Assembly: GCF_037975245.1 (NCBI RefSeq)
Contig: NC_092581.1
Span: forward strand, 5,237,501-5,301,500
Length of the DNA stretch: 64,000 nucleotides
Direction of reading: 5' to 3'
Source: Apostichopus japonicus
Taxonomy: Eukaryota > Echinodermata > Holothuroidea > Aspidochirotida > Stichopodidae
A program made the translations under genes and the position numbers. Below, in pieces: positions 1 through 11,088 of this stretch; position 1 is the stretch's first letter; every line of letters starts with the position of its first letter. The notes under the pieces are model-generated. The model saw nothing but the letters and a program-made list of their open reading frames with translations, had not been told where the DNA came from and ran no database searches.

Positions 1-3000
1 TGTAAGTTGTAAGTTGAAAAAGTATATGCTGCATTACTATAGTTAACCAATTTACAATGCAGTATGTTATCAAATATGTATACATGGTTTGATATCTTAC
101 AAACACTACCAAATATATAGGCATAAGTTAGACCTATACTGAAATGCTAACTTACGACCACACGGTTACAAAGATATTCGTTTGGGAAAAGTTCTGAAAT
201 GTTTATAGCGCTCCTTTAAGGCGATTATTCACTCTATATACCTTTCAGGTTCTAATGTACAATTGTTTTTTTCTGATAACAGTAATTCTATCACACATGT
301 TTTTCCTTTTAAATGTAGCAGACACTGCTATCTAGGTCGTAGTTCTTTGGAAGAGGTTGAACGATCTCAAAACTACAAAATGAAAATAAATAAGCTTTGT
401 TTCCTGTTCTAACTCACAATCATAAAATAACAGAGAGTTGGCCAGGTAGACAATTCAGTTTAGTACTGTATAGGCCCTACGACTTGCACGTGCTGTTCAT
501 ATACTAGCATCGTTTAATGTTTGCCCATTTTTTTGTTAGGAATATATCCCCATATCGCACCATCGTAAAGCAAAATACACCGTACATAAGCTGACGTCAT
601 GTGACGTGCTAAGCTGCTGTACCCTGTAAGTTAAGCTACAGTACAGGATTTTTGCTGGCGGTATATGATCCTTCAAGTACCGTATCTATGTCAGAACTTG
701 TAGTACAGCGCACACATACACACACCAACACGCACATAGGTAAAAAAATGCATCCCTAAAGTAGTTGCTCTTCTACTAACCCAAGCCCATCCACCTGAAA
801 CTATAATATAAGTACACCCCTCCCCTTCCCTTCCCCTCCCCATTCTTCCATTTGTGGATTTTCCTTTACGTAGGTTATATTTCATAAGTCAATTAACTGA
901 ACAAAACAGTAATGTCTACGATGCATTCGATTTGTATATTTGTGTATCACTAGACGCCCAGAACCACAATGTACCAGTAAACACCGCACACGGAAATGAT
1001 GTTATTAAATTTCTGTTTGGGAAAACAGTGTTCTGTGGCAGGATGTCTCTAATTCAGACAACTTAGTATATCGCTATACAGATATTAACATGTATCGCAG
1101 AACTGCTACCTGTAGTTATTCCATACTTTCATAGACTGTAGCAGATATTTTTTAGTGTTGCAAAGGTATACAATACGAAGAATGTAGATTAGCTTCCCTG
1201 ACCTCAAGACATGATTATAAACGCATACAGAACCGCACATCTTCACTGTAATCGTTCAGGATATCCTGATGGCTAAGTCATTTCCTTTCATCCCGCTTAG
1301 AAATTGTTTCAATGGGTTTGTTTATCTAAATTATCAGATGCTTGTTAAAGATTACAAGCAAAAATGGAACTACAAGGATAGGCTCATAACAAATAGATTG
1401 TTACCAGGGGCAACGGATCGTCTAGTTTTAGTAGACCTGTTACTAAATACAGACGGATTTTATGTATATAGCAGACATATGGATTAGTAAAGTAACTTAA
1501 TAATAATAAATAGCAAGGATAGTAGATCTCCAAACGGTCATTAATATTGATATCTCATAAATCGATGCTGTTCGGTGCCCTTTTAGTGCCCTTTTAGTGC
1601 CCTTTCGCTCCCTTTGTCAAAGACACGACTTCCCTACCAGTGATGAATTAAGGCCTAGTTCGTCAGGACAATGACATGGTAAGATATACGGGTCACGCCG
1701 TATAGGACTTACTAAAATATATTTAGGAACCCCCCCCCCCACCAAAAAAAAAAAACGGATTGAGGTTCTATTTGTGATGTGTAATATTGAAGCTGGAAAC
1801 GTTTATCAAAATTTGAAGGTAATCAGTATAGGTCTTTTGACACCAAAGTTGAGCTTACTATAACATTGCACTAACACTACTTTCCTTAACATTTACTTTC
1901 CTGGAAGCTAGGTCGAACTTCCCAAATGATTTCCAGATACTGATGAGTAACATATTCGACGATACACTTATCTCAGTGGATAGAAAGTGATTTGAAAATG
2001 AGGGGCAGGGGAGGCGGGGAGGGGGGTAACTGTTCGTCGACGTTTGACTGACTGACCATTATATTATTATATCATATTTCTGGTATATTTCAAGTCAGTA
2101 CTGATAACTTTTTTTTATATGCACCTCAACTGCATACTGCACCGACAACCTCATCCGTTAACGGGTGCCATGTTGTTTACATATTAATCACTCAGTCCTA
2201 GCCTTGTAACAGTTTATAAGTGAATGAATGCATGAGTGATAGTCGTCTATATGTGTTGATTGTGATGGCGCTATTGATGTTGATATGTATGTTGATTGAT
2301 GTTGATGTTGACCATGTAGATGCTATTGACGTGTTTCATCAGATGTAATGTAGTGTAGAAGGTGCAGATACGAAATTACAAACTCGATGGGTGTAAAGTT
2401 GTAATTCAACAGGTTTTTGGCAAGACAGAAAGAAGGTGAATGATCGCTCGCTGCAGACTTCCATTTTTAGCTGGGACGTCCTTCAAAAATGCCAACCCAC
2501 GGCACGTACAGGAACTATTCAGGAATTATTGAAGGTGAACCGCTCTCGATGATGATGTGTGATTCATACACTGATTATGAAAGCATATTGTATATGAAAC
2601 AAAATTGCTGTTTAATATGATGATATGATATATAATATTACTTGGTCATCTCATCTGTAATGTTATTGGTTATATTTATTGGTTTATCGTGAACGTGAGA
2701 ATTGACCAGACTCTATTTTGAGCCATGTGAGCCATTCCAGGCATGACACGCGTCTAAGTGGATACACCGGTCACCGTCTAAATATGAGACAGCTATATCA
2801 TTTGGTCATAATTGATTGATTTGATATACAACAAAAGAAAATCAGGATCTACTGGTTTAGATATTATAATAACTGAAAATGAAATTATTATAACGTTGAC
2901 TATAATAGAGGCGGATAACTCGGTCCCAAAATTTAAATATCTTTGTGTGGTATTAGCTGCGATTCCTGTGAACTAATTCAAGTAAGTAAGAGATGATGTT

Positions 3001-4658
3001 GTCTGGTATACCGTTATCTTAATCTGGTCGAATGTGCATGGTATCAGTAGAATGTGACAAATTTAACACAAAATGGAGCTTCAAATTAAAATATAGTTTT
3101 CCCGTAATGTTTGACCTGTGAAGGCTACCTGAGGATGTCCCGAACAACACCGTTAAAGTTGGCATGAGCACAGAGCTACTTTAAGAACTAACACTTCCGT
3201 GGTTTATTTATAAAAGCATTTTATCGTTACTAGACAAATATATGGTTGGTAACTAAACGCGGAAATACCGATTCACTCCCGATTCACGGTGTCATGTCGT
3301 ATCATGTATTGGCTTTTTCTCTCCGGAGGGGGAGGGGGGAAGGAGCGGGGGCGGGGTATCATTCGTAATATATATAAGGATCAGAAACATTTGTGTCATC
3401 CCTTTTACTTCACGGTTCTCTTTTGTTTAAGCAAATTTCTGAATTCTGATTGGGGCCGAGCCGTCTCAAGTCTGTAGTATACTCCATTATATGTTAAACT
3501 GGTTCAGATTCAAACTGACAAAGATGTAAGCAAACAACATTTCAATCTTCTATTTTCACCCATGTGTATAAATGGGGACTTCGGAGGTTAACTTGTCAAT
3601 ATAGCTGCCTGCCGCGCCGGTTGGCAGCTACACACACCCAATGGGAAGTCCCCCGGGGACACGTAGATGTGGTGCACTGTAGTGCCCCTAGGCAGGAGGG
3701 ATTGTTTGAATTGTGCACACTTTGATGTGTGGGTGTGACAAGTTACCAATGACCAGGGTTAATATGTAAATTGGTGTGAGGGGAGTGGGGGGGGGGGGGA
3801 CTTGGCCTCCAACAAGACTTTGAAACCTGTGATTTGTCACTAACTTCAGCTTCATCTGGGCATTCACGCATTGACCAGGTTCGCGAAACTACCAACTACC
3901 AGGCAATAACAGGTGTCAAGCCAGAAGTTGACTTCACTAATAGTGGCGGTATTTGCATTTATCCGTGACCGTATTTCCTTCTTCTGTATATACTGATATT
4001 TTATTATGCACGCCTATGCTATATACATATGAAGTTATTGCATAACATCACCGTCATAATGCGAAGGGTTTTTCCCTTGTTGTTTCTCTTCTGATTTGCC
4101 TTCCTGGAGTAAATGTTTTATCAATACTGCGCTGCGGAATTTGTATAGACGATCTGCTGTATCACCGAGAATCGGGTGGCCGTATCAAGTACATGAATCC
4201 GGGCTTGGCTCAACTACAGGAATCAAATATATAGGATTAGATTATTATATAAGGGTCATACACAACTATGACAGAGTCAAACGAGGCCTCATATCCTGTA
4301 TTTCAATGACAGACGTTTTGTGAAGTGTAAAAATCTATCGCCGAAATCGAATCGTTATAACATTTTTAGATGTTAAACGTTAAATGTTATTGGATCCCTG
4401 AAACTTGAAAATGAATTTGTTTCCTAATTTTTGTAACGAAAAAAGAGTTAAATGTTAACATTAAATCTAGCGCATAATATAGGCATCTGTTGTGTCATTT
4501 AAAGTTGTCAGTCAAAATCTGATCTATTCTATTATAAAAATTGTCTCTGTCTTAAAGGTAGTCTGTATAAGCCCCAAATTATAGCACGCTATAATTTGCT
4601 ATAAGTTTTCAAGAAGTACTTTCCTGGAGGTCTTTACTCTCCAAATTGTTCTCAGACA
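1..4658. other. AT-rich intergenic stretch, no gene seen
   Basis: No long or convincing open frame is present on either strand. It holds a short triplication of an 11-bp unit (GTGCCCTTTTA) near 1576-1609, a TGTTGAT-rich degenerate run near 2255-2340, a C11 run at 1730-1740, a G13 run at 3787-3799 and a GC-rich foldback near 3574-3730. Nothing else is recognised. Confidence 0.6.
3574..3654. repeat. small nested inverted repeat, GC-rich
   Basis: Outer arms GGGGACTTC (3574-3582) and GAAGTCCCC (3645-3653) enclose inner arms GCTGCC and GGCAGC. Just downstream, a TGTGTGGGTGTG run near 3728 is complementary to the CACACACCCA at 3630. The patch is GC-rich in AT-rich surroundings and may be a decayed foldback element. 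No target duplication was found. Confidence 0.35.
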
Positions 4659-5024
4659 CAGTGGCGTAGGAAGGTACTTTTGAGTGGGGGGGGGGGGCTG
4701 AAGACTGATGGCCAGCCTGGGGGAGGGGTCTAAGGGGAGGGGGTGTCCCCCTCCCCTTTGGAATTTTTTGCATTTCCAGGTGGCCTCAGATGCAATTTGG
4801 TGCAATATAGCACACTTCAACACCCACTCCATTTTGTAAACTCAATTTTGTATTTTCACCTGGCCTTAGATGCAATTTGGTGCTCCAAATGAGATTTTTT
4901 TTTCTCATTTGGAATGAAAAAGGGGTTTTCTGACTTGCGAACCGGGGGGGGCGGAATGATACTTCCGCCCCTCCACATTTTTCACTGGGGGGGGCCCCCC
5001 AGCCCCCCGGTTCCTACGCCCTTG
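4659..5024. mobile_element. hAT-like MITE with 8-bp target duplication
   Basis: The ends are imperfect inverted repeats, CAGTGGCGTAGGAA on the left and CAAGGGCGTAGGAACC read inward from the right. A perfect 8-bp direct repeat CTCAGACA flanks them (4651-4658 and 5025-5032). Termini starting with CA plus an 8-bp duplication are typical of hAT elements. The 366-bp interior has no transposase frame. It contains a G12 run and a roughly 30-bp segment (centred on GATGCAATTTGGTGC) repeated at about 4773 and 4853. Confidence 0.85.
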
Positions 5025-5032
5025 CTCAGACA

Positions 5033-5595
5033 TTTTTAAAGTACAAACAAGATGACTGAATGTCCCAGTGAGGAAAAATTATTCGAAGGTTGTAACAAAA
5101 ACAGCTTAAGAATTTTGACCAAAAGTGACCATATTTGAATATCTAGCATATTTCGGGCCATTACAACATACCTTTCATACTCATCGCTGACTAAAAGTTA
5201 TTGTTAATAACGTTTCGTTTACGTCAACCACCATACTGATGAACGTACGTGGGAGCCGTACATCCTTTCTGCGCTGCATTCACGAAGTTTCTGCATAGGG
5301 GTTTCGTACTGTAAAAAAAACATCCGCCTTTGCCAGCAAGAACAGACCTGTATTCCTGCATCTATTAAGCATACACGGAGCTATTACGCAATAGCTACAC
5401 GATTAAAGAGTGAATGTATATATAAGGATTGACATTTATAAACCTCATCGCTAAACCAAGGATTCTATATATTTTTTTACGCAAAACAGCGTAACGGGAT
5501 CCTGCATCCACAGGCTCTCCTCTAAACGTACCGTTAATGCTAGAGTATATAGGGTCATTTGGTACGGTAATAAACCGGAAACCCGAATCCCTTAG
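5033..5595. other. intergenic, nothing recognised
   Basis: AT-rich unique-looking sequence between two MITEs. I see no gene or repeat in it. Confidence 0.5.
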
Positions 5596-5934
5596 TTAAA
5601 GGTATTGAAGACTCGCCCCAAACCGCGTGCCACCCTCTGCAAAAAGTTACCTTTCCGTTGCTTGCAAGTGAAGTTTTCTTCTTGTCGTAATGAAACGTTA
5701 TCTTTTATCTAGACCTGAGATGTACATCGCTGCTATGTACACTGTATTGTGGGTATTGACCGTAGCTGTATGTATTGACTGTACACTAGTGTCTAATTAC
5801 CGACGGTAGCAAGCTGTGTGTGTATTTTCTGGGATCGCATGTGGTGTCTAACACTTCTGTTACACCACATTCGAAACTAGGTCAGATTACCGGCTTGAGA
5901 CGTTTCTTTGTGCGCGAGTCTTCACACTCTTTAA
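5596..5934 (+). mobile_element. TTAA-flanked MITE, copy 1
   Basis: The element starts and ends at TTAA (5596-5599 and 5931-5934) with inverted ends of the form AGG.ATTGAAGACTCGC and GCGAGTCTTCACACTCT. It is homologous over its length to inverted copies at 10751-11088 and 27869-28239. A TTAA duplication is the signature of piggyBac-type target choice, though the ends do not start with the usual CCC, so the superfamily is an inference. No transposase is present; short open frames inside are incidental. The right end lacks two bases of the other copies' G/C-rich terminus. Confidence 0.85.
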
Positions 5935-6622
5935 TGCCACCAAACCAGAGGCGGACTGGGACATGGGACATTATCCAACAGACGGGCGCTGAGGTGCACT
6001 TTTGATCCTCGGATGAAGTAGAACCATTCGTGACCATCTCCGCCTTCAGCACCTCATCCTGGCGGCGGGTGCATCGGTTCCGAGTGGTAGGGCAATCCGC
6101 GCCTACACCCCCCTCTCCACACCTTCCCACCTCCCCGAGTGAAATGGTCGTTGTAGTAGATTATAGTTTCATATTAATTGTTTGTCATCACACCAAACGG
6201 CTGAACCTCCCAGCCTATACGCTATGGTGATGTACGTCACCAGGCTTCATTCATTCTTGTATATATCTCACAACTTGCCTTACAGCTATCCTATTGAATA
6301 GACGTGTGCTTAAACCGGCTACCTCAGTGCTATTGTATTGTCTTGTGGTTCTCTCATACCGGAGTCACCACAGTCGTATTAGTATGTACACTTATTTGGT
6401 ATCATCCATTGTTTCCAACCTGGTTTAAATTTTAGTTCATTCATACTTAGTAAAGATTCCTAAATCCTATTGGTCCATTCAGGTCAGCTGACCGTGGTTA
6501 ATCCTGTGAGTAACGCACGGTAAAATTACGGGGCATCACTTTAATAAATCTTTGGTTATATGTAACTAAAACTGTTTAGTTTTATGATTTTCCCCCACAT
6601 AAATGGTAGTGTATGAATGAAC
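5935..6622. other. intergenic, one copy of a palindrome arm
   Basis: No gene seen. At 6496-6520 there is a third partial copy of the arm (core GTGAGTAACGCACG) that forms the nested palindrome at 6623-6790, so the palindrome may be part of a larger or older composite element starting near 6490. Confidence 0.5.
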
Positions 6623-6790
6623 GGGGTTAATCAACGGTCTAGCGTGCGTTACTCACATGATTAATGCACTCCGGGTGTTAATGCTATATCGCTGGATGCA
6701 CTCGGGCTCCGCCCTCGTGCATCGCTTGCATTATCCCCCGATCGTGTATTAATCCTGTGAGTAACGCACGCTAGACCGTTGGTTAACCCC
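6623..6790. mobile_element. 168-bp nested palindromic foldback element
   Basis: Two 45-bp arms (6623-6667 and 6746-6790) are inverted copies differing at only 3 positions; each begins GGGGTTAA and contains the core GCGTGCGTTACTCACA. The 78-bp centre contains a second hairpin at 6695-6723, with 13-bp arms around TCC and two mismatches. The whole could fold into a cruciform. It resembles foldback MITEs; no clear target duplication or coding capacity is seen. Confidence 0.75.
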
Positions 6791-7376
6791 TTATTATTTA
6801 AGTGATGACGCCGCACCGTGGTTCGTCATTTTTCAAATGGTTGAGACATTGTCATCATAAATTATATATTATTGATATCAGGGAAACTTTGGCAGGAAGT
6901 TCTGTGACTAGAATAGATCACAAACATCCTTTGTTTTTTTCTATATTCATATTACAAGAAATACCGGTAGGTAATTGTTATATGCATCATTACTTGCTAA
7001 TCGAATGAACTTGCCATTTACAGGGTATCCTATAGACAGTTAGGGGTTTCCTACAGAACTGCAGAAGCTCACACGGTGTAAACTTTAACAGCAAGGATAA
7101 ACGTTTTACGCACATTTCTCTTCGCGACACAATAAAATATTGAAAACAATCGGATCTTATTTGGCTAAAAAGTTGTTCTACAGTCGCGGATCTAAAATAA
7201 TTACGTGAATCGGTTTCTGTTTTAGTTAACAAGAAACTTGTACCCGCTTTCGTAGAGTACGGCCCTACATGAACGGAATTGTATGGAAAATATTGGCGTA
7301 GATAGCAAACGGGGTAATAGTAGAGGTATACACGCGTAATTTACTTTGTAGTCAGTCATCTGAGACAGCGTTCACA
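6791..7376. other. 5' flank of receptor gene 1
   Basis: No recognisable TATA box or other motif stands out. The frame of the downstream gene is closed by an in-frame TAG at 7299-7301, with no ATG between it and 7377. Confidence 0.5.
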
Positions 7377-9584
7377 ATGGGAGTCTTTCCTCTTGAAACC
7401 AAGCAACAAGCATTCGTTGGGACTGCAAGATATTTTCTGACAGTTTTGTGCATTTCTTTACAGATATTACTGGGATATTGTTCACCGACGATTAAGTCAA
7501 ATACTTCGTCCATCACAGTTCACAGCGGTGACACCGCTTCGATAACCTGTACCGTGAGTGGCGTATTTAATCCTCATAGGAACACGGTGTCATTTCAATA
7601 TATCAGTTCACGTAAAAACGGTGCTACATTTTGGATCGACGATGAAAATGATCAAATCGCAAGTGAGAGTTTAAGTGAGATGGAACGACGTAAATATACG
7701 GTATATAACGCCACACACCGGCGGCATCGGCACGGATCCGATGTACTCCACCATGTCAGTTACACTCTAAATGTCTATAATACTTCTAAAACAGACATTG
7801 GTACCTATCGGTGTGTATTGTTCGATACAGCGGTTGGTTATGACATTATAGATACAGCGACTGTGTATGTTACGGTGTCGGTTGGAAAGATTGACTGTGG
7901 ATTGTACCCACGAGCCACTAACACCGAGAAAGCGAATAGTTATAGAACCGTTATGTATTGTTATACCGTGGATGTAGAGAACACCGTTGAACTACAATGG
8001 ATCAACGAAACAAACTATAAACCGGTATCCTCTTCGTTTTACGCAGGTAACCAAGACAACGTTCCGTTTCTTGAGACGGTTTTGTCATCTCATGAATTAG
8101 AGATAACCTTTCAATGCAGAGCGGTAGAAACAAGCACAGGTGCATGGTTGCCCCCATGCCGTGCAACGCCTTTACAAGAATTAGTCTCCATAACGCCAGT
8201 CCAATTTGTAAGAGTTGGACAGAACGCCCTCTATTTTTGTAATACCTCATTGCCAGTGTCTGCACACAACTTAGTTTGGGCGGTGACGGATAAGGACGGT
8301 GTTACAGTGTTCGTGAGGAAGACGATTGGGAGATACAAACTCAGTCTTGATCATAAGGTGTTAGGGATAGAAAATGTCACATTACTTGACCATAAGACGA
8401 CTATAGATTGCATCGTGACTGGAATATTAAACTTAGACATTGAAACACGTGACCTGAGGTCAAAGGGCGTCCTGTTTGTCATCAATCGGCGTAAGACTGA
8501 AAAGGAATCTTTCAGAATGCGGCTGACGGAGAGGAATAAAATTAATCCGTCAAGACAAACGTATACTGGAGATAATGAGAATTTACCTCATATTACGGAA
8601 AGAATTTCAAAAATTGGCGATAAAAACGAACTGGAAAGATTTGCTAGGGATGTGCTAATTGGCAGAGAGCAAACGTTCGAAATTGTGAAAGGATCCGCCT
8701 CGACAGAAGCGTCCGTTTCATTTAGTAGTGTGTTCGTTGGAGGTCAATCGCTTCTCGGAGATTTTTCTTACGAGCAGCCCTCTAGTCCCCATATGAATTC
8801 TATTCCAATCACACCAGTTTTAGTAGGGTCACTGATCTTGTTTTCTATTGTCTGCGCAACTGTCATTATCATTGTGAAACTTTTATCCAATCACAGAGCT
8901 CGTAGTGTAGGTAAGATAGATCAAATACCAATCTCATATCCTTTCACTGTCTCTGATGATATACTTGGCACACTTCGACGCTGTACTCTAAGCTTACGTT
9001 TCCATGGTGACTCCGGTGGTGATAACGGATTTCGTGCCTCTCCGGTTAGTAGAAGTAAATACGTGCAATTTTTAGAAAGTACAGATGACGTCACGCCCCA
9101 ACCATTCACCTTTCCGTCATCGGAGGGCAAAAATCAAATTTTACAATGTTTCAGCCTGGACGAAGTTTATTTCAAACCATCAGAGCGCCCTCATTCAAGT
9201 GAGTTGAATAGTCTAAGGCTTTCCGTGGAAGGACAAGATGGCCGACTTATGAATGCCGTCAGTAGCTCGGATTTTATGTCCAGTAGCGAATTTTGCTATC
9301 GTTCAGCGTCCGAAAAAGTGATGTCAAATTTGAAAAGGGGTCATTCCAGGGTCACCAAAGGCTTTCCGAAAAGCAAATCAACGATGAAAGAACCACTAGC
9401 TGCAGGACCAACGGGAAAACAGAGGAATGTAAGGTCTCCACAAAGGGGCACACCGACGGCAAATGGGAGCTTGGTATACACTGAAATAGATTGGGAGAGA
9501 ACAGTTACAAGCAGAGGGGAGAGTCAAAGGACATCTGAGAGAACGGTATATGCACTGGTCAATGATAGCGTCAGTTCCCTGTGA
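7377..9584 (+). CDS. three-Ig transmembrane receptor with ITIM and ITSM
   Basis: 735 aa, predicted type I cell-surface receptor. Residues about 17-36 form a signal peptide. Ig1 is V-like with C58 and C146 and the signature D140-I-G-T-Y-R-C146, but the core Trp is replaced by Phe. Ig2 has C195, W208 and C247, with an additional pair C174/C261 outside it. Ig3 has C288, W301 and C345. At least six N-glycosylation sequons lie outside the membrane. A transmembrane helix spans about 479-503, followed by a Ser-rich tail of about 230 residues. The tail ends with an ITIM, L-V-Y701-T-E-I, and an ITSM-like T-V-Y725-A-L-V, which in vertebrate receptors recruit SH2 phosphatases (SHP-1/2) or SAP-type adaptors. 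Start: first ATG after an in-frame TAG at 7299, with A at -3 and G at +4. All domains sit in one exon, unusual for Ig genes. The nearest relative in the window is 22897-24456. The ligand is unknown, and the inhibitory role is inferred from the motifs. Confidence 0.9.
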   Translation: MGVFPLETKQQAFVGTARYFLTVLCISLQILLGYCSPTIKSNTSSITVHSGDTASITCTVSGVFNPHRNTVSFQYISSRKNGATFWIDDENDQIASESLSEMERRKYTVYNATHRRHRHGSDVLHHVSYTLNVYNTSKTDIGTYRCVLFDTAVGYDIIDTATVYVTVSVGKIDCGLYPRATNTEKANSYRTVMYCYTVDVENTVELQWINETNYKPVSSSFYAGNQDNVPFLETVLSSHELEITFQCRAVETSTGAWLPPCRATPLQELVSITPVQFVRVGQNALYFCNTSLPVSAHNLVWAVTDKDGVTVFVRKTIGRYKLSLDHKVLGIENVTLLDHKTTIDCIVTGILNLDIETRDLRSKGVLFVINRRKTEKESFRMRLTERNKINPSRQTYTGDNENLPHITERISKIGDKNELERFARDVLIGREQTFEIVKGSASTEASVSFSSVFVGGQSLLGDFSYEQPSSPHMNSIPITPVLVGSLILFSIVCATVIIIVKLLSNHRARSVGKIDQIPISYPFTVSDDILGTLRRCTLSLRFHGDSGGDNGFRASPVSRSKYVQFLESTDDVTPQPFTFPSSEGKNQILQCFSLDEVYFKPSERPHSSELNSLRLSVEGQDGRLMNAVSSSDFMSSSEFCYRSASEKVMSNLKRGHSRVTKGFPKSKSTMKEPLAAGPTGKQRNVRSPQRGTPTANGSLVYTEIDWERTVTSRGESQRTSERTVYALVNDSVSSL

Positions 9585-9598
9585 GACGTAAGACATTG

Positions 9599-9617
9599 TA
9601 TATAAATATATGTATAA

Positions 9618-9681
<64 letters not shown>

Positions 9682-9711
9682 ATATATATATATACACATG
9701 TATATATACAA
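9599..9711. repeat. TA/TG dinucleotide tract in the 3' UTR
   Basis: Mostly (TA)n with a TGTGTG interruption, starting about 15 bases after the stop codon of receptor gene 1 and lying before its poly(A) signal. It would therefore be transcribed in the 3' UTR as a long AU stem. Confidence 0.85.
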
Positions 9712-9842
9712 GCAACTTTTAACGTTGTGCATATATATTATATTTTCTTCATTTTCAGTAGTTTTAAACAAAGCGAGAGAATATCCACCTTGAAAGTGAA
9801 GACGCGTTGAAGTGACTGATATGAGGGATGTTTTACCTCTTC

Positions 9843-9848
9843 AATAAA
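9843..9848 (+). promoter_or_regulatory. poly(A) signal of receptor gene 1
   Basis: Canonical AATAAA 259 bases after the TGA, the first on this strand after the stop. It implies a 3' UTR of about 280 bases. Confidence 0.65.
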
Positions 9849-9870
9849 AATCGATACTTGTACATTCACT

Positions 9871-10750
9871 GAGATTTGAAATATCTATACGGTAATATTG
9901 GTTACATTGGCATGCGCGAGTTTCTGTTACATTTGTTTTTGAAGAGTTGATGAGGAGAGGGCGGGGGTGGGGGAAGGTGGGGAGAGGGCTGGAGGGTAAG
10001 GAGTGAGGGGCTTGTGAAGGGGCCTATAACATACGTATAATATAGTCTTTACTTGTTTAGTCCGGTACACTCGACAATCTTATAAATTGATCTCAAATAG
10101 CGCCACACCGCTTAACACAAATTGACATTACCCCCTCCATTTGATTGCAACCTAAGGTTACTCTAGTTTCTGCTAGAAGAAATAAACTGCGTTTTGTAAA
10201 TTTTAATGGATCACGTTAATTATAGTAAGAAATGTAATTACTTTCGAAAGGCAGAATTATCTAATAGTAATTAATCAGATTTATTTATTCTTATTTTCTA
10301 ACTTGCATTCAAGTGGTAATTGGTTTTGTCTTAATTAAATAGCCTTAATTAAATAACCTGACGTCATACTAACACACGGTAAGATTAAAATATTAAGCAG
10401 TAAGACTTCAATACAACAAAAACAGGGCAGAACATGACGTCATCACAAAGGCTTCCTTTAGCTATCTTTCATACAACTTGAGCATCGATTCAGAGGGGTG
10501 GCATAGATGCTTTCGGACCTATAACTTTGGAACACGATATACTTGTTCGACAACAATCCTATCTGGTGATCCTTTTGGCGTTCCATAAGACTCTGCTGAG
10601 TTTGCTGAGCGACGCGAATGCGTCTCCCTACATAAAAATAGGAAAATGCTAAGTACGTTATATTTTCCTCCCCATTCTACATAAGCCGGCGCAAACACAG
10701 GAACAAATCGCTCATAGCGTATTTGGCAAAGAAAAATTGGCCGATACGCC
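9871..10750. other. intergenic, nothing recognised
   Basis: AT-rich, with a G-rich patch near 9950-10010. No gene seen. Confidence 0.5.
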
Positions 10751-11088
10751 TTAAAGGGAGTGAAGATTCGCGCACAAAAAACGTCTGATGCCGGTAATCT
10801 GACCTAGTTTTGAATGAGGTGTAACAGAAGTGTTAGACACCACCATCGATCCCAGAAAATATACACACAGCTTGCTACCGTCGGTAATTAGACACTAGTG
10901 TACAGTCAATACATGCAGCTACGGTCAATACCCACGACACAGTGTACATAGCAGCGATGGACATCTCAGGTCCATATAAAAGATAACAAGGTATCATGTT
11001 TCATTACTGTCTGCATTTTGTAGCGACAAGAAAAAACATTCACTTGCAAGCAACGGAAAGGTTTGGGGCGAGTCTTCAATGCCTTTAA
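10751..11088 (-). mobile_element. TTAA-flanked MITE, copy 2 (inverted)
   Basis: TTAA at 10751-10754 and 11085-11088; ends AGGGAGTGAAGATTCGCGC and GGCGAGTCTTCAATGCCT. It matches 5596-5934 in reverse orientation and 27869-28239 in the same orientation. 338 bp, non-coding. Confidence 0.88.
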
